Source: Prosthecobacter sp.
Lineage (GTDB): Bacteria > Verrucomicrobiota > Verrucomicrobiia > Verrucomicrobiales > Verrucomicrobiaceae
DNA length: 64,000 bases
Direction: 5' to 3'
Assembly: GCF_029946185.1 (NCBI RefSeq)
Contig: NZ_JAQSEA010000309.1
Coordinates: forward strand, 1-64,000
Made by a program: the position numbers and the translations under genes
The notes under the pieces: generated by a model
The model's database searches: none
What the model was told of the DNA's origin: nothing
Seen by the model: the letters and a program-made list of their open reading frames with translations, nothing else
Part shown: positions 16,945 to 26,800 of the stretch, one piece after another
Layout of the letters: each line of letters opens with the position of its first letter
Numbering within the stretch: position 1 is the stretch's first letter

Positions 16945-17307
16945 GGGAGTGAGAGGTTCGAATCACAAGCAGCCGACCGTCAGGATTCAGCATCAGTCTC
17001 TCATCGCGTTTCAGCAAAAATTGGCCGGGTCGAAACACCACCAAAAAATCCCAACCCAAAGCCCCCGCATCTTTTTCCACGCAAACCACCTCACGCAATC
17101 CCTGCCAAGATCACCGCCTTTCGGATATCAGACTTCAGGCCATTCCTCTGCCAATCCATTCCCTTGCCTATCTCAACACCTCCGCAACACCACAACCCCT
17201 CACTCACAGGCAAACACGAACCCTCACCATTTTTTCACCCTTTTCCCTTCTTTCGGCCATCCCTTCGCCTCAGTTCATCCTTCTTAATTTTTCATTCATC
17301 ATTCCAC
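16945..17307. other. Intergenic, no gene seen
   Basis: About 360 bases of pyrimidine-rich plus strand without protein-like frames. A phrase with TTTTTTCACCCTTTTCCCTTC followed by TTTCGGCCATCCC near 17233 recurs near 18031 and, in degenerate form, near 16513, so this is part of the same dispersed repeat text as the flanking gaps. Confidence 0.5.
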
Positions 17308-17344
17308 ACAAAAAAACCCCGCCTGCCTCACGGCAAACGGGGTT
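17308..17344 (-). terminator. Rho-independent terminator of the DUF5069-like gene
   Basis: On the minus strand the stem AACCCCG (17338-17344) pairs with CGGGGTT (17315-17321), extended inside by TGCC/GGCA, and is followed by a run of Ts (the A-run at 17308-17316 on the plus strand). It lies 27 bases after the stop of the gene ending at 17371, at normal distance and orientation. Confidence 0.8.
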
Positions 17345-17370
17345 CTCAAACTCACTTCACCGCTTCGCGG

Positions 17371-17811
17371 TTACTTGATCTCCTGCGCCCAGAAAATGTG
17401 CCAGTCGTCCAAGTTGTTCAGATCCACCGCACCCGGGCTCACGCTACCGTCATCAGCCACACCATCCGCATCCAGAATCGTCTTCCGCGTCGCATCATCA
17501 TGGATGTACCCCAAGATCGCCTGATTGTGCTTGTACAAATCACCCTTCGTCAGCTTCACTCCCGGCTGCGCCTTCACCCAGCTCTCAAGCTGCGGATAGC
17601 TCGGCTTCGTCGCGATGAACGTCTTGAACGTCTCAATGTTGATGCCCAGCGCATCCAGCGTCATCTGGTCATACCCGCAGCCGATGCCCGGATAATCAGC
17701 ATGCAGTTTGCCAGCAGCAGCCAAAGAAGCCTTCTGCCACAGACGCGGAAGATGAAGAACACCGAGAGGACCGGCAATGCCGGAACTGATAAGAGGAACA
17801 ATCTGACTCAT
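17371..17811 (-). CDS. DUF5069-like protein
   Basis: A 146-residue protein starting MSQIVPLISSGIAGPLGVLH at ATG 17811. Features include LPRLWQKASLAAAGKLHADY, a central YDQMTLDALGINIETFKTFI and a C-terminal VDLNNLDDWHIFWAQEI. This layout resembles DUF5069, a family mainly of Verrucomicrobia and Planctomycetes without a known function. A second relative lies at 37114-37593. Upstream codons back to 17916 are open but cysteine-rich and unlike the family. The gene is single, with its own terminator. Confidence 0.7.
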   Translation of the reverse strand: MSQIVPLISSGIAGPLGVLHLPRLWQKASLAAAGKLHADYPGIGCGYDQMTLDALGINIETFKTFIATKPSYPQLESWVKAQPGVKLTKGDLYKHNQAILGYIHDDATRKTILDADGVADDGSVSPGAVDLNNLDDWHIFWAQEIK

Positions 17812-18299
17812 GATAAGAATGTAGGTTGGATTTTCGGGACAAGCACTCGCAACAGCGAACACACCCGACTTTGATGGCTGCCCCGCGCAGCAGCAAGAAC
17901 AAATGCATCCATCCACTTCTATCAGTGCACCTCCACGAAACGAGCAAGGAGCCCCACAAAAAAAACATCTGAATCACACCTCTGCGTCCGTCCATCCTCA
18001 GCGGTTTTCAAACTCTTCGGCCCTGAAATTTTTTCACCCTCTTTCCTCTCTTTCGGCCATTCCCTTCTGGAACTCCGGCCAAACCACCGTCAACAATCGT
18101 AAACCACCGTAAACTCCCCACCTCTGCTCCCTCTGCCTCACCGCCCCTCTGCGGCAAAATCGAACGTCCCATCCCCCACCGACGCCCCAGTTTCTCAGCC
18201 TTCACCACCCCGGCCACTCGATCCAATCTTGCAAGGCAGACGAAGCCCAACTTCAAACTTCAAACTTTAAACCTGAAACTTTCTCCTCAGGCCCCTTTC
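17812..18299. other. Intergenic with degenerate repeats, no gene seen
   Basis: This 0.49 kb holds promoter space for the divergent genes at 17811 and 18300. It carries a copy of the dispersed phrase TTTTCACCCTCTTTCCTCTC with TTTCGGCCATTCCC near 18031, and a relative of the CCCCTCTGCGGCAAAA repeat near 18150. Just before 18300 the sequence CTTCAAACTTCAAACTTTAAAC is a short degenerate tandem of an A/T-rich heptamer. No protein-like frame. Confidence 0.5.
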
Positions 18300-21200
18300 A
18301 TGAAAAACCTCTGTCACCTCGCCCTCGCCGCACTGCTCGCCCTCCCCTGCGCCGCCGCTGAGGAAAAACCAGTCAAGGCGCCCAAGTCCGCGCCCATCAA
18401 ATCCCCCCTCGAACTCCACCGCTGGTCCGGCACCCTCAACGTCCCCGATCCCGTCGCTGTCACCGCAGATCCCCAGGGCCGCATCTACATCTCCGCCACC
18501 ACCCGCCGCAAAGTCGCCGACCTCGACATCCGCGAGCACACCCAGTGGATCCCCGATGACGTCGCCCTCACCAGCGTCGAAGAAAAAGAAGCCTTCCTCA
18601 AACGCGAGCTCGCCCCCGGCAAAACCCGCCTCCCACGCGGCTCCCTCGCCGACCACAACAAAGACGGCTCCATCGACTGGAAAGACCTCACCGTACACAG
18701 CGAGCGCATCTACCAGCTCCGCGACACCGACCACGACGGCACCGCCGACAAACTCACCGTCTTCGCCGAAGGCTTCAACAGCGTCGTCACCGGCATCGCC
18801 GCCGGCATCCTCTATCACGACGGCTGGGTCTACGTCACTGTCGCCCCCGACCTCATCCGCCTCCGCGACACCAACGACGACGGCGTCGCCGACGAACGCG
18901 AAATCGTCGCCCACGGCTTCGGCATCCACATCGCCTACGCCGGCCACGACATGCACGGCCCCCGCATCGGCCCCGACGGCCGCATCTACTGGAGCATCGG
19001 CGACAAAGGCGTCAACGTCACCAGCAAGGAAGGCAAACACTTCGACTACCCCCACGAAGGCTGCGTCCTCCGCTGCGAGCCCGACGGCACCCAGTTCGAA
19101 GTCTTCGCCCACGGCCTCCGCAACGTGCAGGAAATCGCCTTCGACAACTACGGCAACATGTTCGGCGTGGACAACGACGCCGACATGCCCGGCGAGCGCG
19201 AACGTTTCGTTTACATCACCGAGCGCAGCGACTCCGGCTGGCGCTGCAGCCATCAGTATCAAAAATCCGCCAGCCGCTGGATGCGCGACGGCATCTGGCA
19301 GCCCGCCCATCCCGGCCAGCCCCTCTTCATCACACCACCGCTCGCCAACTACTCCAACGGCCCCGCCGGATTCATCCACGAACCCGGCACCGCCCTCGGC
19401 GCATCATTGCGCGGCCACTTCATCCTCGACCAGTTCCCCTCCGGCCAGATGACTGCCTTCCAGATCGTCCCCTCCGGCAGCACCTTCAAGATGCAAAACG
19501 AGCGCCTCATCCACAGCGGTCTCATGGGCATCGGCCTCGCCATGGCCCCCACCGGCGAGCTCATCATCGCCGACTGGGACGGCGGCTACCCCCTCGATCA
19601 AAAAGGCGCCATCTGGTTCGCCGACGACCCCACCGGCAAAAACAGCACCGAGCGCCAGGAAACCCAAAAACTCCTCAACTCCGACAACCTCGACGCCACC
19701 CACCTCGCCAATCCCGACCAACGCGTCCGCCTCCACGCCCAATTCACCCTTGTCAAAAAAGGTGATTACACCCTGCTGCAAAAAACAGCACACGACAAAA
19801 AGGCAAACCAACTCGCCCGCATCCACGCCATCTGGGGTCTCGGCCAGGGCATGCGCGCAAAAAAGGTCGAAGCCACCTCTCTGACCCCGCTTCTTGCCGA
19901 ATCCGACACAGAGATCGTCACAAATGTCCTCAAAATACTCGGCGATATCAAGACCTCCGGCACCCCTCTCGTCCCCCTCCTCACCCATCCCTCCCAGCGC
20001 GTCCGCTTCCACGCCGCCATAGCCCTCGGCAAGCTCGAAGAACCCACCGCAGTCCAAGCCTTGCTCAAGCTTGCCACCAAGGAAAGCGCCGATCCCTACA
20101 TGCGCCACGCCATCGTCACCGGCCTCGCCGGCTGCGCCGACGAAGCCACCCTCGCCAAGCACCTGAACGACAAACAGTCCCTCTGCTGCCTCCTTGCGCT
20201 CGCCCGCCAAAATTCGCCACTCGTTGCCAATTTCCTCACAAATCCAACCCTCGCCCCCGAAGCCGAACGCGCCATCTACGACGACGTCGGCATCCCAGCA
20301 GCCCTCCCCGCCCTCACCCAGCGCCCCACCAGCCGCGGCCTAAACGCCTGCCTCCGCCTCGGCATCGCCGAACCCATCATCAAAGCCGCATTGCAGCGCA
20401 CCCCGTTGCAAGCAGAAGCACTCGACACCCTCCTCACCTTCACCCATCCCCCACGTCTCGATCGCATTGACGGCACGGCCCACGAAAACTCGCCACGCGA
20501 TGCCAAAGCCTTCGCCGATTTGCTACAACCGAACCTCGACGCCCTCCTCGCCATCCAAGACGGCGAACTCAAAGCCAAAGCCGTCGAACTCCTCACTCAG
20601 CTTCAGTTGCAAGTCCCTGCAAGCGTACTGCAGCAGATCATCTCCGATACATCCGCACGCAGCACCCTGCGCGCCGAAGCACTGAAACTCATGGCATCGC
20701 AGCACGCTGCCACCCCCGAGTTCGCCGCCACCCTCGATCTCTCCCTCGCCAAAACCTCCCCCCCCGAGCTCCGCCGCGAAGCCCTGCACCAGCTCTTCAC
20801 CCACCAGCCCGACCGCGCCATCACCGAAGCAGCCGCCCTTCTTGCAAAAAGTGACACAACCACGCAGCAGCTTGCACTTTCACTCCTCGCCACGTCCAAA
20901 GACGACACCGTCATCACCCACTGGCTCGATCTTCTCATCGAAAACAAAGCCCCCGCCTCCATCCAACTCGACATCCTCGAAGCCGCCTCAACTCGGGAAG
21001 CTTTGAAACCCAAACTCGCCACCTTGCAGCTCAATTCCACTGAGCTCCTCGAAGGTGGAGACGCCACCCGTGGCAAAGACATCGTCACCAACAACATCGC
21101 CGCCAACTGCATCGCCTGCCACACCATCGAAGCCAAGGAAGGCAGCCAGGTCGGCCCCAACCTCAAAACCATCGGCAGCCAAAAAGACCGCAAATACATC

Positions 21201-21485
21201 CTCGAATCCCTCCTCAATCCCCTCGCCCAGATCGCCCCCGGCTTCGGCCTCGTCTCTCTCACCACCAAAGACGGCAAGGCAATATCCGCCGTTTTAGAGA
21301 AAGAAGACGCAAAACAAGTCACTTTGCGACTCCCTGATGGCAAAACCCAAACCTTCCCTCGCGCTCAAATCGCCACCATCACCCCGCCCATGACCATCAT
21401 GCCCCCCATGCTCGGCATCCTCACCAAGCCGCAAATTCGTGACGTGGTAGCGTATCTGGCTGCATTGAAAGGCAAGAAGAAGTAA
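18300..21485 (+). CDS. PVC-type heme-binding protein: beta-propeller, HEAT repeats, C-terminal cytochrome c
   Basis: 1061 residues with a signal peptide (MKNLCHLALAALLALPCAAA). The N-terminal half is a propeller-like membrane-bound dehydrogenase domain typical of PVC bacteria, with calcium-loop-like DTDHDGTADKL and DTNDDGVADER and the phrase HGLRNVQEIAFDNYGNMFGV. The middle (about 480-900) is HEAT-like helical repeats (VRLHAQFTLVKKGDY, RVRFHAAIALGKL). The end has a cytochrome c site CIACHTIEAKEGSQVGPNL and MLGILTKPQIRDVVAYLA. Such proteins are exported and thought to take part in sugar or polymer oxidation; the substrate is unknown. ATG 18300 lies right after a CAGGCCCCTTTC leader without a clear ribosome site. 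Confidence 0.88.
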   Translation: MKNLCHLALAALLALPCAAAEEKPVKAPKSAPIKSPLELHRWSGTLNVPDPVAVTADPQGRIYISATTRRKVADLDIREHTQWIPDDVALTSVEEKEAFLKRELAPGKTRLPRGSLADHNKDGSIDWKDLTVHSERIYQLRDTDHDGTADKLTVFAEGFNSVVTGIAAGILYHDGWVYVTVAPDLIRLRDTNDDGVADEREIVAHGFGIHIAYAGHDMHGPRIGPDGRIYWSIGDKGVNVTSKEGKHFDYPHEGCVLRCEPDGTQFEVFAHGLRNVQEIAFDNYGNMFGVDNDADMPGERERFVYITERSDSGWRCSHQYQKSASRWMRDGIWQPAHPGQPLFITPPLANYSNGPAGFIHEPGTALGASLRGHFILDQFPSGQMTAFQIVPSGSTFKMQNERLIHSGLMGIGLAMAPTGELIIADWDGGYPLDQKGAIWFADDPTGKNSTERQETQKLLNSDNLDATHLANPDQRVRLHAQFTLVKKGDYTLLQKTAHDKKANQLARIHAIWGLGQGMRAKKVEATSLTPLLAESDTEIVTNVLKILGDIKTSGTPLVPLLTHPSQRVRFHAAIALGKLEEPTAVQALLKLATKESADPYMRHAIVTGLAGCADEATLAKHLNDKQSLCCLLALARQNSPLVANFLTNPTLAPEAERAIYDDVGIPAALPALTQRPTSRGLNACLRLGIAEPIIKAALQRTPLQAEALDTLLTFTHPPRLDRIDGTAHENSPRDAKAFADLLQPNLDALLAIQDGELKAKAVELLTQLQLQVPASVLQQIISDTSARSTLRAEALKLMASQHAATPEFAATLDLSLAKTSPPELRREALHQLFTHQPDRAITEAAALLAKSDTTTQQLALSLLATSKDDTVITHWLDLLIENKAPASIQLDILEAASTREALKPKLATLQLNSTELLEGGDATRGKDIVTNNIAANCIACHTIEAKEGSQVGPNLKTIGSQKDRKYILESLLNPLAQIAPGFGLVSLTTKDGKAISAVLEKEDAKQVTLRLPDGKTQTFPRAQIATITPPMTIMPPMLGILTKPQIRDVVAYLAALKGKKK

Positions 21486-22205
21486 TCACATCGGCCCTGG
21501 CGGCAGTTCACGTTCAGCGGGGATGAGGACGGCTGCGGGCGGAGGGTTGCTACCCTTGCCCAGGCGTCCACTGTACAGGTCGATTGCACGCTTCGCGATG
21601 ATGTCTATCACTGCGGGCTGGAGCGTGCGGGCGGCGACATTGGAGACGGCCATACCCGCCCACATGATGGGCGATTTGAACCTCAGCACCTGCCAGTAGG
21701 GCAGCAGGCGTTTGTACCATTTGTTCGCCGTCTGCATTCTCTCATGATTGGCGATCTTGTGGGTCATTTCCCAGGTTTTCAACGCGGTGCTAGCACTGAC
21801 ATCCACAAGACGGCCAATGGAGCGAGTTTGCAAAAAATCCGCCACATCCATCGCGGCGAGATGCACGGCGCGGGAGAACTGGCTGAGGCCGGGGGCGAGC
21901 ATGGCCTCCTGTTTGCCGGGGTGGTAGATGGCTGCAATCTCGCGCACGAGCTTCGGCACTTCGTCCACGAGAGGTGGCAGCCACTCGGGATTGAGATTTT
22001 TTTGCCAGCGCAGGCGGTTTTTGCAGGCTTCGACGGCTTCCTGGGCTTTTTCGTCCGCCAGACCGCACTCAGGGTACACATAACTGGCGAGCGCATGCCG
22101 TGCGGCGCGCAGATCGGCGGCGAAGCGCAGCAGCTTCCAGATCACAATCGACGCCGCGCCGATTAGGACGCCGGCAAGGAAGGTGAGAATGTGGCCCCAA
22201 GGCAT
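21486..22205 (-). CDS. Membrane-anchored protein of unknown function
   Basis: From ATG 22205 the 239-residue protein starts MPWGHILTFLAGVLIGAASI, an N-terminal membrane anchor, followed by a mainly helical, charged domain (DEKAQEAVEACKNRLRWQKN, AIYHPGKQEAMLAPGLSQFS). A C-terminal part has PIMWAGMAVSNVAARTLQPA and LYSGRLGKGS, close to the pattern of proteins that accompany small bacterial GTPases, but I cannot name a family. The open frame goes further to 22319 and would overlap the divergent SDR gene, so the internal methionine with the anchor is preferred. It converges with the cytochrome gene with no space between stops. Confidence 0.6.
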   Translation of the reverse strand: MPWGHILTFLAGVLIGAASIVIWKLLRFAADLRAARHALASYVYPECGLADEKAQEAVEACKNRLRWQKNLNPEWLPPLVDEVPKLVREIAAIYHPGKQEAMLAPGLSQFSRAVHLAAMDVADFLQTRSIGRLVDVSASTALKTWEMTHKIANHERMQTANKWYKRLLPYWQVLRFKSPIMWAGMAVSNVAARTLQPAVIDIIAKRAIDLYSGRLGKGSNPPPAAVLIPAERELPPGPM

Positions 22206-22308
22206 GTGTGTACGGAAGAGCACCGCAGGCAGGGTGTCAAGATGACGAAAGTGATGAGACAGCCTGCTTGCGGCGGCGGGATGACACGCCATAGATGCGC
22301 TTCTCACC

Positions 22309-23085
22309 ATGTCCTCCATCTTCGAACTCTTCTCTCTTCAAGGCAAAACCGCCGTCGTGATCGGCGGCACCGGCGAACTCTGCGGCGCCATCGCCGAAGG
22401 CTATGCATCTGCGGGTGCGGAAGTCGTGCTCGTCGGGCGCGATCAGACCAAGGCTGACAAGCGCCTGGAGACCATTCAAGCCGCAGGCGGACAGGCCTAC
22501 TTTGTTTCCGCAGACGCCAGCCGCAAAGCCGACCTGCAAATCCTGCTTGATCAGGTTCTCGAACGTTCCGGCGGTTGCGACATCCTGATCAATGGTGCGG
22601 GCGTGAATTCTGCAACGCCGTTCCTCGATATTCCAGAAGATGAATACGACAGGATCATGAACATCAACACCAAGGGCGTGTTCCTCGCCTGCCAGGTGTT
22701 TGGCAAATACTTCGTGGATAACAAAATCCCGGCCTCCATCATCAATCTCGGCTCCATGTCCGGCCTGCTGCCGTTGAGCCGCGTGTTCACCTATTCCATG
22801 TCCAAGGGCGCGGTGCACAATCTCAGCAAAAATCTCGCCCGCGAATGGGCACCTCTTGGAATCCGTGTGAATACCTTGGTTCCCGGCTTCTTCCCTGCGG
22901 AGCAGAACAAGAAAGTGCTCACGCCTGACCGCGTTGCCAAGATCATGGGCCACACGCCGATGAACCGCTTTGGTGAGGCCAAGGAACTCGTCGCCGCAGC
23001 CCTGCTGCTCGCGGGTGATGGCAGCTCATTCATCACCGGCCATGAGATGGTGGTGGATGGTGGGTATTCGTCGCAGACGATCTGA
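22309..23085 (+). CDS. SDR-family oxidoreductase, D-mannonate oxidoreductase-like
   Basis: 258 residues with the Rossmann dinucleotide site [30 protein letters not shown], the catalytic serine in INLGSMSG, and Y-S-M-S-K (tyrosine and lysine) in [15 protein letters not shown]. The C-terminal [15 protein letters not shown] is normal. The close spacing of Gly residues (GGTGELCG) resembles SDR enzymes that reduce or oxidise D-mannonate or fructuronate (UxuB-type). The next gene is a FadR-family regulator of the uronate type, which supports a sugar-acid role, but the substrate is inferred. ATG 22309 is at family position. Confidence 0.75.
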   Translation: MSSIFELFSLQGKTAVVIGGTGELCGAIAEGYASAGAEVVLVGRDQTKADKRLETIQAAGGQAYFVSADASRKADLQILLDQVLERSGGCDILINGAGVNSATPFLDIPEDEYDRIMNINTKGVFLACQVFGKYFVDNKIPASIINLGSMSGLLPLSRVFTYSMSKGAVHNLSKNLAREWAPLGIRVNTLVPGFFPAEQNKKVLTPDRVAKIMGHTPMNRFGEAKELVAAALLLAGDGSSFITGHEMVVDGGYSSQTI

Positions 23086-23133
23086 GATTTGAAACCCTCG
23101 CGATAGAATCGCAAAATTCGACGCGTTTAGGCC

Positions 23134-23154
23134 AGTGGTAAGACCTCTAACCAC
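23134..23154. promoter_or_regulatory. Candidate FadR/GntR operator directly before the regulator gene
   Basis: The sequence AGTGGTAAGACCTCTAACCAC has TGGT-N2-GACC (23136-23145), close to the TGGTCnGACC core of FadR-type operators, inside an inverted repeat GTGGT (23135-23139) / ACCAC (23150-23154). It ends one base before the regulator's ATG at 23155, which suggests autoregulation. No second copy was seen before the SDR gene. The match is by eye only. Confidence 0.45.
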
Positions 23155-23859
23155 ATGGCTTTTTCATCCATCAAACCGCAGCGCAGCCTCGTCGAAGAGG
23201 TTTGCGCACGTATCGCCGCCGAAATCCGTGACGAAACTAGTGACGGCGATGGCTGGCTGCCGCCGGAGCGTGATCTGGCGCTGAAACTCGGTGTGAGCCG
23301 TCCCGTCGTGCGGGAGGCGACGAAGCGGCTGGAGTTGCAAGGGCTGCTGGAAGTGAAGCATGGCGTCGGCACGAAGGTCGTGGACAAGCTGCACAAGCCG
23401 CTGAACGGGTCGCTGGCGCTGCTGATTCCGGATGACAAAGAGCGGCTGCGGCAGCTCATTCAGGTGCGGTTCATGCTGGAGCCGGAGAATGCAAGGCTCG
23501 CTGCTGAAAACGCCACGCCCGTGCAGATTCGCAGGCTGCGCGCGGCTTTGCAGGAGCTGGCGGAGACGCAGGATTTTGAGACTGCGGTAGAGGCAGACAT
23601 GATGTTTCATCGCCAACTCGCGGCGGCTTCGGGGAACCAGATTGCCTCGCTGCTGCTGCATTCTCTTTCCGAATTGATACAAACGAGTCTGAAGCATGGT
23701 TATAGCCGGACCTCGACGGACAATGCGGCGCGACAGCATGCTGCGGTGCTGAACGCCATTGAGAAACGAGACCCCGCCGCCGCAGCGAAAGCGATGCGCG
23801 AGCACCTGATCACCGCAGAGGCCGATCTGGCCCTGCCGAAAGCCAAGAAATCAGCATGA
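23155..23859 (+). CDS. FadR/GntR family transcriptional regulator (FCD domain)
   Basis: The 234-residue protein has an N-terminal winged helix with the GntR pattern LPPERDLALKLGVSRPVVRE (about 38-57), then LELQGLLEVKHGVGTKV. The C-terminal FCD helical domain contains ADMMFHRQLAAASGNQ with the metal-binding histidine and RQHAAVLNAIEKRDPAAA. FCD regulators bind small acids and usually repress catabolic genes. It lies 69 bases after the SDR gene and its stop overlaps the ATG of the PSD1 cytochrome gene by four bases (ATGA), so these are probably translated together. Confidence 0.9.
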   Translation: MAFSSIKPQRSLVEEVCARIAAEIRDETSDGDGWLPPERDLALKLGVSRPVVREATKRLELQGLLEVKHGVGTKVVDKLHKPLNGSLALLIPDDKERLRQLIQVRFMLEPENARLAAENATPVQIRRLRAALQELAETQDFETAVEADMMFHRQLAAASGNQIASLLLHSLSELIQTSLKHGYSRTSTDNAARQHAAVLNAIEKRDPAAAAKAMREHLITAEADLALPKAKKSA

Positions 23860-26800
23860 AATCACTCTTCTATTTTTTATTTGCTCTCGCGAGTAGCAGC
23901 GCCCTCGCTGCCGAACCTGATGCGGCCAAGCTGTTTCATGAGCAGGTGGCGCCGATCCTGGTGAAGAACTGCGTGGAATGCCATAACGACGTGACGACGA
24001 AGGGCGGTCTAAACATGGGCACGCTGGCCGATGTGCTCAAAGGCGGTGACGACGGCCCGGCGCTAGTTCCGGGCAATGCAGCCGAGTCATCGCTCTATAC
24101 GATGATCGTGCCGGAAGCGGCGGGTGATAAGGCAGAGATGCCGAAGAAGAAGCCATCTCTTTCCACGGCCGAAACCGATCTGATTAAGCGCTGGATCGAA
24201 ATGGGCGCGGCGTGGCCGCAGGAGATCGTCCTCAAGGAGAAATCGAAGGGCGATGTCACTCACTGGTCGCTGCTGCCACTGAAGGCCGCGCCGCATGGTT
24301 CGATTGATACGTTTATCAGCGCGAAGCTGAAGGAGAAAAGCCTCGCGATGAATCCACCTGCGGATGCCCGCACATTCATCCGCCGCGCCAGTTTTGATCT
24401 GATCGGCCTCCCCCCGACCCCTGAAGAAGCCGCAGCCTTCGAAAAAGAATTCGTCCAGGATCCGGCATCCAGCATCAAGCATCTAGTGGACCGCCTGATG
24501 GCATCGCCACGCTACGGCGAGCGCTGGGCGCGGCACTGGCTGGATGTGGTGCGGTTTGCGGAAAGCCATGGATTTGAAATGAACCGCACAAGGCCGAATG
24601 CGTGGCCGTACCGTGACTACGTCATTCATGCGTTTAATGAGGACAAGCCGTATGACCAATTTGTGCGTGAGCAGATCGCGGGCGATCTGCTTGGAGCGGA
24701 TGAAGGGACGGGGTTTCTCGTCGCGGGCTCTTGGGATCAGGTAAAGGGCCAGGACCCGGTGCTGCGGGCGAACCAACGGGCGGATGAAATGCATGATCTC
24801 GTCAGCACCACGGGCAGCACCTTTCTCGGGCTCACGATTGGCTGCGCGCGCTGCCATGATCACAAGTTTGATCCCATTTTGCAGACGGACTACTATCGCG
24901 TGAGAGCCATCTTTGAAGGCGTGCAGCATGCAGAGCGTGAACTGCGTCCGGCGGATGTTGAACAACGCCAGAAGCAGGCAGAAGGCGTGCGGACGGAGAT
25001 CGCGGCGATGGATGCAGCACTCGCACGCTTCCAACCACGTGCCCAACTTACACGGCGTGTGCTGGTGGATGATGATTTGCCTCCGCCGACGAAGCCCGAT
25101 GCCATTGGCTGCGTGCAGATCGAACAGCCCACGAATGGCAAGCCGATCGAATACTCTCCGGGCACCGAATTGGGACAGGCGGCAGATCCGGGTGATTCGA
25201 CACGCCTGCCCAATTTTGGCGAAAGCTATCGATACTGGAAGGCGGAGAAGGATGCGGCGGCACAGGATTTCTTTTCGTGGAATCCGCGTGTTTCGGGCAA
25301 ACAGCGTATCTGGCTGTCTTGGGCGGCGTGGACCACGCATGCGAAGGATGCGCGCTACATTCTCGATGTGGATGGCGATGCGAATACGAAGGGCGACCAG
25401 CAGGAGATTACCAGTGTGAATCAGAGCCAATTTGCCGATGGCAGCGGTGCGATTCCCGGGCAGAAGCGCTGGAGCGGTTTCAAGTATGCTGGAACGTATG
25501 CGCTGACGAAGGATTCCATCCTTATCCTGCGCAGCGGCAAACTCGGCGGACCTACTGTTGCGGATGCGGTATTGTTTGAAGAGGCAGACGGCGCTCAACC
25601 TTCATCACAGCCTCATTTGAGAGCACCAGTGACGCATCTGGCGAACCGCGAGAGCTTTGACGCGGTGAAGGCTCGGTTTGTCCGCTTCACGATCCATGCG
25701 ACGATTGGCGGGCAGCCGTGCATCGATGAGTTGGAGGTGTTTTCGAATGGGAAGCAGCCACACAATGTGGCGCTGGCGAAGAACGGCGCGAAGGTGACGG
25801 CTTCGGATGTTTTCAGCGACGGCACGATTCCGATTCATCAGATCGCGCATGCGAACGACGGTCTGTATGGCAATGCGAAAAGCTGGATTTCAAAGAATGC
25901 AGGCAAGGGCTGGCTGCAGATCGAATTGCCGCGTGAGGAAAGCATTAGCAGCGTGGTGTGGAGCCGGGATCGCGGTGAAAAGAAGGGCAAGGTCTATGAA
26001 GATCGTCTCGCCACGGATTACGTGATTGAGACTTCGCTTGATGGAAAGGTGTGGCAAGCGGTGGCGGCATCAGTGGACAGGCTGGTCGTGGAGTATCGGG
26101 ATCGTATTCGCGACATTCCAACCTTGAGCGGTGTCTCGGCTGAGAATGCCGCTGATGTGAAGCGGCAAAGCGAAAGCCGTGCCGTGTTGCAGCGTAGGCT
26201 GAAGGAGCTGACCACCTTCCCAATGGCCTATCTCGGCAGGTTTGAGCAGCCGGGGCCGACCTTCCGACTGCAACGCGGTGACCCGCTGACGCCGCAGGAG
26301 GAAATCACTCCGGGGGCGCTGGCTCAGTTCGGTGTGAAACTGGACCTGCCCAAAGACACTCCGGAAGCCGAACGGCGCATGGCTTTGGCGAAGTGGCTGG
26401 CCGATCCGCAGAATCCGCTCACGGCACGGGTGATGGTGAACCGCCTCTGGCATTATCATTTCGGCACGGGCATCGTCGATACGCCGAGCGATCTTGGCTT
26501 CAATGGTGGCAAGCCGTCGCACCCTGAACTGCTCGACTGGCTGGCTGCGCAGTTCATGCAGCACGGGTGGAGCATGAAGGAGATGCACCGGCTCATCATG
26601 AACTCAGCGGCTTACAGGCAGTCGAGCACGGCCAATGACACCGGCATGCTGGCGGATTCGGGGGCGCGGTTTCTGTGGCGCTTCCCCACGCGGCGGCTCG
26701 AAGCGGAGCCATTGCGGGACACGATCCTCGCTGTGAGCGGCGTGTTGGATCTGACGATGGGCGGACCGGGATTCGATCTGTTTGTAGCAAATGACAACTA

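Noticed and set aside
24483-25598. Minus-strand frame of 371 codons opposite the PSD1 gene
   Set aside because: Arg/His/Leu-rich with no recognisable features; PSD1 on the plus strand has clear domains throughout.
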